A stretch of DNA of 64,000 nt, taken from positions 209,394 to 273,393 of the forward strand of contig NMRA01000404.1 of NCBI GenBank assembly GCA_002633005.1, read 5' to 3'. Source of the DNA: Phoronis australis. Its lineage: Eukaryota; Phoronida; Phoronidae. The position numbers were made by a program, and so were the translations under genes. The notes under the pieces were generated by a model that had not been told where the DNA came from, did no database searches, and was given only the letters and a program-made list of their open reading frames with translations. Position 1 is the first letter of the stretch. Every line of letters begins with the position of its first letter. Of this stretch, positions 57,458 to 64,000 are shown in pieces.

Positions 57458-60379
57458 CATATACATATATATATATATAGGCCAACAGATGGCAGAAGAG
57501 TGGTTAGAGGACACTGATCTTGAATAGAAATTTCGAGGAATTTCCCTCAGTTTTTCATGTTTTGCAGTCGTCATGCCATTGAATTACGACTGGTATGTGG
57601 TGGAATATTCATAACTCACACAAATGTTCCAGACATCTTAAAATGCCAGACCTTCCATTTTGTCCCTGTCAAATGTAGTCACCCTACACACCACCACAAT
57701 AGGGTCAATTCATCATCACTATTGCGCTCTCAAGTGTCATACCGTGAACGTTTGGAATAAGTTAACATGCATGTATGACCTCAGCCATTTGATCCTACAT
57801 CGGATGAAAGAATCCCTTCACCCATTTGGGTTCACCGACTCCTTCACCCAATCAATTGGGTTTCACGGTTTACCGACTATTCCATATGTGAAGCACAAAA
57901 ATTTAGCGAACTTTTGCCCAGTTAATTTTTAAACTAACAATGACAATATACTTGATGTTCAGTAGAGTTAGTAAAACAACTGTACCGCTAAGATTTCTTC
58001 AATGTATGGTTGATTGTCCACCATATCTTGGATAATTCCTGTTAACTAGAAGGACAAAACACATTCTTCAAATTGCAATGTATACACATAACAGTCACAA
58101 AATATAACAGATAACAGCCTATTGAGGAAGTTCAACTGAGCAGGTCATTACATTCTCACTGACTAACGAAACACAAATGTACATAATACTCCTGGCCAAA
58201 AAGATATGCATTTTTTTCAGTGAATTTAAAAAGTCTAATCTTTTTTGGATTGATCACTTACTAAGGACATTAAAAAAACCGACAGTGGTGGAAAAGAAGG
58301 TTGCAAATATTTTGTCTCATCAGAAGGTTGACATTTTATTTACCGATGTGCAGAAGTCTGTCAGTTGAGAGTGCACTCGAGGCTGGACATAATGGTGAAA
58401 TATAGATTCTGTCTCCCACGTAGAACTGTTCACTTTCAACACAGGCCACTCGATTATTTCCTGGAATATGAAATAAGCACCATGCAGCAATATGATGATT
58501 AGATAGTACCATAAACATGAGGAAACACTGTGGCAGACAAGGTAAATTCCTTTTTTTCATTTTTTACACAAACTGAAGATACGACATGCCAATCAATGAA
58601 TAGCTACCATAAAACAAATTTTTGAAACGACGAGGACGTTCACTACGACGAGGACGTTCACTACGACGAGGACATTTTGATCACTACGACGAGGACGTTC
58701 ACTACGACGAGGGCGTTCACTACGACGAGGGCATTCACTACAATGTTGGACGTCCTTATAACAAAAATTCAATTGACAAAATCATTTTTTTTTTCTAAAA
58801 TAAATTGGATTTTACAGAGACAGACCACTAAAGCTGAATACTGGAAGGAAGTGAAAAGTGGGTGAAACAATGAAGACTGTAAGTGAGATGACTCATCAGA
58901 AAGATCTTATTGGTCTATTGAGAGATGGTAGAAGAGATATTGGAGTGATCCAGAGGGAACATTTTTGGTCTGAGGCAAGAGGGACAGAAAGAAGGAAACT
59001 ATGGCAAATGGAGGAAGAGTGCTGGTAAGTGCAAGCCGTGCAGCAGGCTGAACAGGGACAGTGGCTGAATTGGGTTGGTGTGGAACAGCAGGTCATCAGT
59101 AGGAATACTTATTGGAGTACGAGTGCAGGACATATGAAGTTCCTCATCCAGTCTGCATGATATCTCGCCATCACCTGCCAATTTGGTGAGATGGGGTATG
59201 CGGACAGACTCTTCTTGCCGTTTTTGACATAGAAGTGGTAGTTTGAGACATATATTATCTGGCTGCAGTAAGGGGCTCACTCGCGGATGGTATACTTTCA
59301 GGCACAATTTGGTACTAGAAGTTACACGTGAAGCAGTTGAGTGTGCAGTAGTTCCATCCAAAGAATGTCAAAAGATAAATTTGTCAGGCAAGGTGTCGCC
59401 AGTATGAAATGAACAGAGTTAAGAGACCAGCTACTGCCAAGAGGCACTCATTTCGAATAGACAAGACACTTCCAGAAGGATAACACCTGTATGGTTTCCG
59501 TCCTGGTGTAGTGCTGACGCCGAGGAAACATCTTGTTTTTGATGAACCAAAAGTTCCATATGGGACGAGGGTTTCTGTGAAGCCTATGGGAATAAGCTGC
59601 TACGGTATGCAGAACTAGCAACAGAAACCAGGTGAAAGGTTACAGCTGTGAACTGATTCCTTTTAAGGTGGGATGTCGCGTTTTCCGTCTTCATCGTTAT
59701 GGAGGTTCCTGAAGATCGCTGGTGTGAACCATTCAATGAAGGTGGTCAGGGTGTGTGGACAGAAGGATGTGAAGGGCAGCACATGGATTATGCAGAAGTA
59801 CATGTCTGATGGCCAACTGTAACTACTAGTACTCTGACTGTGTCGATCAGCTGTTGTGGGCCCACCGTGTGGAGAGATCCTGAGCTTAAAGGGATCAAAT
59901 CTTGAGGAAGAATGACGCTCAGCTGATGATTGCAGTTGGCCATGGAGCACAACCATCTATCTTTCAGTGTATTTAATTCTTCTTCTTCTCACACATTCCA
60001 TTAGCCTTGGTACAAAGCTGTATGCTAGCTGACTGGCTAACATTCCATGTACATTTTATTCATGGTTTGACATTGAACAACTATGGAAATTCTGATGAAA
60101 GTACTAAGACTTAAAAGACACTTCAATACTTCGAACACAAACCTGAGGATTCAATTTGGTATTAGCTTCACACGTGGCTTCAAAATCAAGAACCAGAAAA
60201 TAATCAAATATCTGAGAAATTTTCATGCCGTCTGCCATGCCTTGTCTATGGTGACCTGTTAGACTTGTTCGCTTTGCTTTTGTTGAAAACCGCTTCAATG
60301 TAGAACTGCTAGACTGCAAGAAAGTCCACGAAAAAAGCAAACGAGCCAATTTGAAACCAACTGCTTTCATCTGCGCCAA
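51972..60379 (-). CDS. ERI3: ERI3-type DEDDh 3'-5' exonuclease, complete (250 aa)
   Basis: Exons in gene order on the minus strand: 60379-60143, 58460-58344, 58045-57986, 57008-56917, 56243-56171, 52841-52745, 52048-51972 (stop TAG); 753 nt, phases fit throughout. All DEDDh metal ligands are visible: LDFEATC (Asp, Glu), CGDWDL (Asp), and GRHHSGIDDCRNIA (His, Asp). Family landmarks EIIEWPVL, LTGIIQDMVD, LPKQCSYF and KQWINIK match ERI1/ERI3 proteins. The resemblance is best to ERI3, including the extra N-terminal region before FLVLDFEATC. The first 45 residues are basic, Ser-rich and without acidic residues, possibly a mitochondrial or other targeting sequence. ERI family enzymes trim 3' ends of small or structured RNAs; the substrate here is unknown. 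A second copy of exons 4 and 5 exists at 55221-55130 and 54458-54386. Confidence 0.9.
53520..54215 (+). mobile_element. Mobile element copy in ERI3 intron, ending in a palindrome
   Basis: Reverse-complement relative of 13500-14178. It runs from ATTTTATCCCACGCGTG through CTCTGACATGGAAAGTTCAAAAG and ends in an 88-bp hairpin at 54126-54213. No coding capacity. Confidence 0.6.
54126..54213. repeat. 88-bp palindrome
   Basis: GGCGTACATGAAGCAATATC reads back as GATATTACTTCATGTACGCC with one change. The centre is CCGCGTATCAATACGCGG. It would form a long hairpin. Confidence 0.85.
54759..54826. mobile_element. 68-bp mini-MITE (GGCGGCGCA family)
   Basis: ATGGGCGGCGCAGCACTGAA through CCTATGGTGCGCCGCC, same family as 34843-34993. 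The copy at 56545-56612 is its counterpart in the duplicated block. Confidence 0.7.
55635..55740. repeat. (TA)n palindrome with GGGTTAGGGTT at an assembly join
   Basis: (TA)n carries AGGGTTAGGGTTA, then more (TA)n, then TAACCCTAACCCT and (TA)n, ending at an N. The two telomere-like segments are in opposite orientation, so the whole block is a palindrome. Confidence 0.8.
55741..57420. repeat. Duplicated block, copy B, with ERI3 exons 4 and 5
   Basis: Counterpart of 53958-55613. I use this copy in the ERI3 model because it is adjacent to exon 3. It ends in (TA)n/(CATA)n at about 57420-57480. Confidence 0.85.
55894..56015. repeat. 122-bp palindrome
   Basis: Arms run from CAAAATGTACCTCGATTGG outward of TATC|GATA to CCAATCGAGGTACGTTTTG, nearly perfect and centred at 55954/55955. 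Longer than its counterpart at 54126-54213. Confidence 0.9.
58625..58745 (+). repeat. 18-bp tandem array
   Basis: About six units of ACGACGAGGACGTTCACT, some with GGGCG or GGACATTTTGA, in ERI3 intron 1. Confidence 0.9.
58750..60142 (-). other. ERI3 intron 1, unrecognised open frames
   Basis: Long minus-strand frames at 58999-59361 and 59663-59956 show no family motif I recognise, and the text between them has stops. It may be an old transposon body, but no ends or catalytic motif are visible. Confidence 0.35.
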
Positions 60380-61276
60380 CCTGGAATTTCACAACATTGG
60401 GAAATCCCCTTCGGTTGGAACTGGCAGTGCTTGACCTATTATAAAATTGTTAACAGTCTCAATTCGATAGCATATGTACCTTATACTTCATTAAGAAGCA
60501 AAAAAATATAAAAGTTGCAAAATTTTACTCTATAAATTTTTTTATTAATACTAAAGAATATTAATACCAACGTTAGTGATAATAAGAGTTTTTATAGTGT
60601 AAGTGTTAGCGGTGTTGAGTTTATAAATATCTAATATGGCTGCCCTTGATGATTCGAGATAAAAATTGACTTGACTAAAGAAGGCGCGTTTTACTGTGCT
60701 CGGATATCGTGGATAAGGTACTTTGGATATTCATGTGAATTTTCCATACATTATATTCTTAAATTAAGTGTTTTTTTTGTGAGCCAAATTCTCATGTTCT
60801 AGAGTCGAACGTGATCCTTAGGTTGAACTCTGTTCTGCTTCTACAGACGGTGATGCTCCCATAAGTCCTTCGTACGCTGGAAACTTTTTGACGAATTATG
60901 CTTCACACTGTTTTAAACATCAAAGTCACGTTGCAATAAATACCTTTTGTGGATAGAGGGACACCTTTGTTTACGAGGTTTTCGTCTTCAATTAATTCTG
61001 TCCAACTCAAACAAATATCGTCCGGTTACCTATTTTCGTCAGGCTCCAAAGTTCGCCCGCCATCTTGTTTCGCATGCAGCGCAACCACGCGGGACTTAGC
61101 GTTCCAATTTGGAGTTCTCGTCTGCACGTTAGGTACTAACTTATCGGAAGAGACACGTATCAAAGTAATGAGACAAAAATCGGTGAGTTTACCGATTGTT
61201 TTTTAAAACCACTTAAAAATCAGTAGATTTTACTAATACACTTTTTTGTGCGTTTTCAGAAGATGTTTTCGAATTT

Positions 61277-61648
61277 NNNNNNNNNNNNNNNNNNNNNNNN
61301 NNNNNNNNNNNNNNNNNNNNNNNNNNNNNNNNNNNNNNNNNNNNNNNNNNNNNNNNNNNNNNNNNNNNNNNNNNNNNNNNNNNNNNNNNNNNNNNNNNNN
61401 NNNNNNNNNNNNNNNNNNNNNNNNNNNNNNNNNNNNNNNNNNNNNNNNNNNNNNNNNNNNNNNNNNNNNNNNNNNNNNNNNNNNNNNNNNNNNNNNNNNN
61501 NNNNNNNNNNNNNNNNNNNNNNNNNNNNNNNNNNNNNNNNNNNNNNNNNNNNNNNNNNNNNNNNNNNNNNNNNNNNNNNNNNNNNNNNNNNNNNNNNNNN
61601 NNNNNNNNNNNNNNNNNNNNNNNNNNNNNNNNNNNNNNNNNNNNNNNN
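61277..61648. other. Assembly gap, 372 Ns
   Basis: A run of Ns whose right edge meets a G/C-rich MITE. Reading frames crossing it are meaningless. Confidence 0.99.
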
Positions 61649-61653
61649 GTCAC

Positions 61654-61969
61654 CAGGGGCGGATCCAGGATTTTGAGTTGGGGGGGGGGCAGGGCACAGG
61701 AATTTCGGCAGATGCGCGCGCCCATCCTCAAATGGGGGGACGCAGGGGCCTCGAATCTTTGGGTTTGTGGACCTGTTGACTAAAAAAAATTAAAAAAAAA
61801 AACGGTGAATGGGGTTTCTTCAGAGCCTATGCATTGTTTATTCCCCCTTCGCCCCCCTGGTTGCATGCGTGTGCTAGTCAGCGATTCGCACCCGATCTCC
61901 CAAATAGTATCTGGTAGAATTTTAGTGTAGGCCATGGTCCCCTAGGCCCTTCCCTTAAATCTGCCACTG
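61654..61969. mobile_element. G/C-rich MITE beside the gap
   Basis: It starts CAGGGGCGGATCCAGGATTT and ends CTTAAATCTGCCACTG, with poly-G and GCGCGCGCCCATCC inside. Same family as 22304-22462 and 30976-31324. No clear target duplication; the left flank is largely lost to the gap. Confidence 0.75.
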
Positions 61970-62164
61970 CAAACAAAGTTCCATTTTACAAATTATGGAA
62001 TAATATTGAACAGGAAATTACCCTACATTTTCTGCTGAAGTATGCCACAGTTCCACATCTCAGGCGAGGCAGTCCAATCAAGCCTGTTGTACTATTAAGA
62101 GGAAATGCATGGTCTGTGTTGTCTTATTCATTATCTTATGTCTTTTTAGATCACACTTTTCATC

Positions 62165-64000
62165 ATGGATAAATTTGTTGTGGATCTCGACAAAGTGCTG
62201 GATGACCTTGAACTTAATGAAGGTGAAATATGTAAATGCTTGCCTAGACAACCATTTGTATACTAGTCATATAAAACTTTAAAGGAGAGAGCAACTGCTT
62301 TTGGTGTTACCTTTACCTAAAATAAAAATCCTTGTTTATATTTGAGACATTTTCAGCCTTAATGTTTCCCTAGCCCACTGTGAATCTGCACTTAGAAAAG
62401 TGGCATGTCCTAAGTCTTCATTGTTTAGGTTTATGTATATTTACTACAATATGCAATTTGAAAATGAAAATTGAGCAGGAAACCTGCGCATGTATCATTT
62501 CCATCATAACAGCAACGGCGTCTTCCCATTTTTGGACATATTCAAGATATTCTGCGCCATCTGCTGGCCATTTTATGATACTAATGAACAAGCCTGTAGG
62601 TAAAATGTTCGTAGTGCAGTCGTGGGAACATTTCAAGGCTTTGTATTGCTCTTCTTAAAAGTAAAGGTAACATCAGTTGCATTTCCCCTCCACTGGGTTA
62701 GTTTGGTTATTGACCCACATTTGAAGCTGTAGGCAGTAATGTTCAATACTGAGGTGGAGTTATGTGATATCTTGTTGCAACATGTCCAACATTGCTTTAG
62801 GCGGTAATGTTCAATACTGAACTGGAGTTATGTGATATCTTGTTACAACATGTTTAACATTGCTTTAGGCAGTAATGTTCAATACTGAGGTGGAGTTATG
62901 TGATATCTTGTTATCAACATATTTAACATTGCTTTAGGCAGTAATGTTCAATACTGAGGTGGAGTTATGTGATATCTTGTTATCAACATATTTAACATTG
63001 CTTTAGGCAGTAATGTTCATGGAGTTATGTGATATCTTGTTATCAACATTTTTAACATTGCTTTAGGCAGTAATGTTCAATACTGAGGTGGAGTTATGTG
63101 ATATCTTGTTACAACCTGTTTAACGTTGATGTAACCACGTCTTGTTTGTTTATTGAATATATAATCTGAATAATTTGCTTTATAGTTGTTGGTCATTCTA
63201 TTTTTACTTGCAGTAACATGGACCAGGCTTTAACTATTAGTTTGAATGTAATTAATCAGACATTTCCAAGACCTTTATAAATGCATTTTATCAGCCTGAA
63301 AATGTATTGATCAGGGTTTTATAAATAATTGAAAGTACTGATTGTATTTATTATTATCAGAATGGAGTTCTTCATCAATGAATTATTTTTTCATTAGAGA
63401 ATTCATTAGAGAAGGAAGGTGAATATTAGACTTTCTTGTTCCAGACATATCTCAATGCATTATTTAGATTCATGTCATGATGTGAATCAAAGCGATTCAG
63501 TAGTAGTTCTCTGTTTTCAGATGAGCAGAATGTACCAGGTGCTGGCAAGTCTCAGTTGCTTCAGGGTACTATGGACAACCCTTATTCAGCTCTGAATGAA
63601 CCCGTCATTGCCTCGTCTACAATGCCCAGTCATATCATCAAGACAGATTCAGTTGACAGTACATTGAGTTATGATGCTCCTTACAGCCCCTCACAGCCTC
63701 TCGATTTGTCAGAGGCAGATTTCGGCCCGTCCCCACCTAAACCTTCACTGTTGGATTCCGACGTGTTTAGCCCTGTGCCCACCCTCCTGCCATCCCTGTT
63801 GCCACTGACGCCATCTGTTGTTGGTTCACAGCCCAATGCATCACTGTCTTCACACATGGAGTCCTCACCAACAGTGAGTACTAACACTGTGATGTCTGAG
63901 GCAGATCAAACTGCTCAGTCATGCTTACTGACTAGTGCACAGGACTTAAACAATATGAATTGTGCAGTGGACAGAGGGAGTGAAGAGAAATATTACACAC
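62165..64000 (+). CDS. Probable ZFYVE9/ZFYVE16 (SARA/endofin) N-terminus, partial
   Basis: Exon 62165-62222 gives MDKFVVDLDKVLDDLELNE and splices in phase (G|AT) to an exon from 63521 that stays open to the window end. The first residues match the start of SARA/endofin proteins, which have a DLDK(V/L)LD(D/E)(F/L)E motif followed by an acidic NEDE. The second exon encodes a Ser/Pro-rich, low-complexity stretch (LSYDAPYSPSQPLDLSEADF, VPTLLPSLLPLTP), as expected before the FYVE zinc finger. No FYVE domain is in the window, so the assignment rests on a short motif. SARA and endofin are endosomal PI3P-binding scaffolds for TGF-beta/BMP receptor signalling. Existence of the gene is more certain than its name. 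Confidence 0.55.
62490..62660 (+). repeat. Fragment of the interspersed repeat seen at 29340-30640
   Basis: Shares TCTGCGCCATCTGCTGGCCATTTTATGATAC, split by small changes, and the tail CGTGGGAACATTTCAAGGCT with 30500-30600. Intron of the ZFYVE-like gene. Confidence 0.6.
62732..63125 (+). repeat. 68-bp tandem array, six units
   Basis: Units read GGCAGTAATGTTCAATACTG, AGGTGGAGTTATGTGATATC, then TTGTTATCAACATATTTAAC and ATTGCTTTA. One unit has a 15-bp internal deletion. It lies in the intron of the ZFYVE-like gene. Confidence 0.9.

Larger units (their letters stand above)
60380..62164. other. Head-to-head intergenic region between ERI3 and the ZFYVE-like gene
   Basis: About 1.8 kb between divergent start codons, including a 372-N gap. 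A possible 5' untranslated exon of the right-hand gene ends at 61180 (AAAATCG|GTGAGTTT). The coding exon's acceptor is CTTTTTAG at 62142-62149. A shared promoter area is plausible but not demonstrated. Confidence 0.45.

Noticed and set aside
58999-59956. Possible transposase body in ERI3 intron 1
   Set aside because: No DDE-like motif, inverted ends or target duplication could be identified; left as unrecognised sequence.
61213-61779. Long open frames over the N gap
   Set aside because: Made almost entirely of Ns; the ends are MITE sequence.

Overview
The window is animal genomic DNA: compact protein families split by GT-AG introns, a genome-wide litter of short inverted-repeat transposons, and many minisatellites. 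Gene content and style (single BRG1/BRM-type gene, GIPC, ERI3, CCDC152, Aveugle-like SAM protein, intronic minisatellites that start at splice sites, strong signs of unmerged haplotypes) suggest an invertebrate deuterostome, most likely an amphioxus (Branchiostoma). The species call is inference; no marker in the window proves it.

Layout, left to right. (1) 386-10004, plus strand: the 3' sixteen coding exons of a SWI/SNF ATPase (SMARCA4/SMARCA2 orthologue), from the helicase core through the SnAC region and bromodomain to the stop. Its 5' part lies outside the window. (2) 10912-15370, minus strand, convergent with the first: a complete seven-exon CCDC152 orthologue (262 aa). Its first exon lies in a 1002-bp block present twice around a single N, probably an assembly join. 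(3) 16.9-20.3 kb: mobile DNA, with a hAT-like element nested in a long inverted-repeat element, then a LINE 3' relic. (4) 22023-25206, plus: a four-exon SAM-domain gene of the Aveugle/SAMD10/SAMD12 type (142 aa). (5) 26-38.8 kb: gene-poor, with a 16-bp satellite, diverged repeats and several G-rich MITEs. It also holds a small three-exon minus-strand gene (28976-31765) that I reconstructed, coding for a secreted, cysteine-rich, VWC-like protein of 131 aa. (6) 38912-49325, plus: a complete five-exon GIPC gene (354 aa, PDZ adaptor). (7) 51972-60379, minus: a complete seven-exon ERI3-type DEDDh 3'-5' exonuclease (250 aa). A block carrying its exons 4 and 5 appears twice around another single N. 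(8) 62165-64000, plus, head-to-head with ERI3: the first two coding exons of a probable ZFYVE9/ZFYVE16 (SARA/endofin) gene, running off the window.

These genes are not one pathway. They cover chromatin remodelling, endosomal/receptor trafficking (GIPC, ZFYVE9/16), RNA trimming (ERI3), Ras-pathway scaffolding (SAM protein) and unassigned coiled-coil or secreted products. Their human counterparts cluster on 19p13, 1p and 5, so the window may be a piece of an ancestral chordate linkage group.

The most unusual theme is repeat structure tied to splicing. Several tandem arrays begin at, or contain copies of, real splice sites, giving rows of duplicate donors or acceptors. A second theme is a G/C-rich MITE family for which four copies show clean 5-bp target-site duplications. 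Single-N joins at 15914 and 55740, and Ns inside poly-G runs, mark assembly artefacts that affect gene models.
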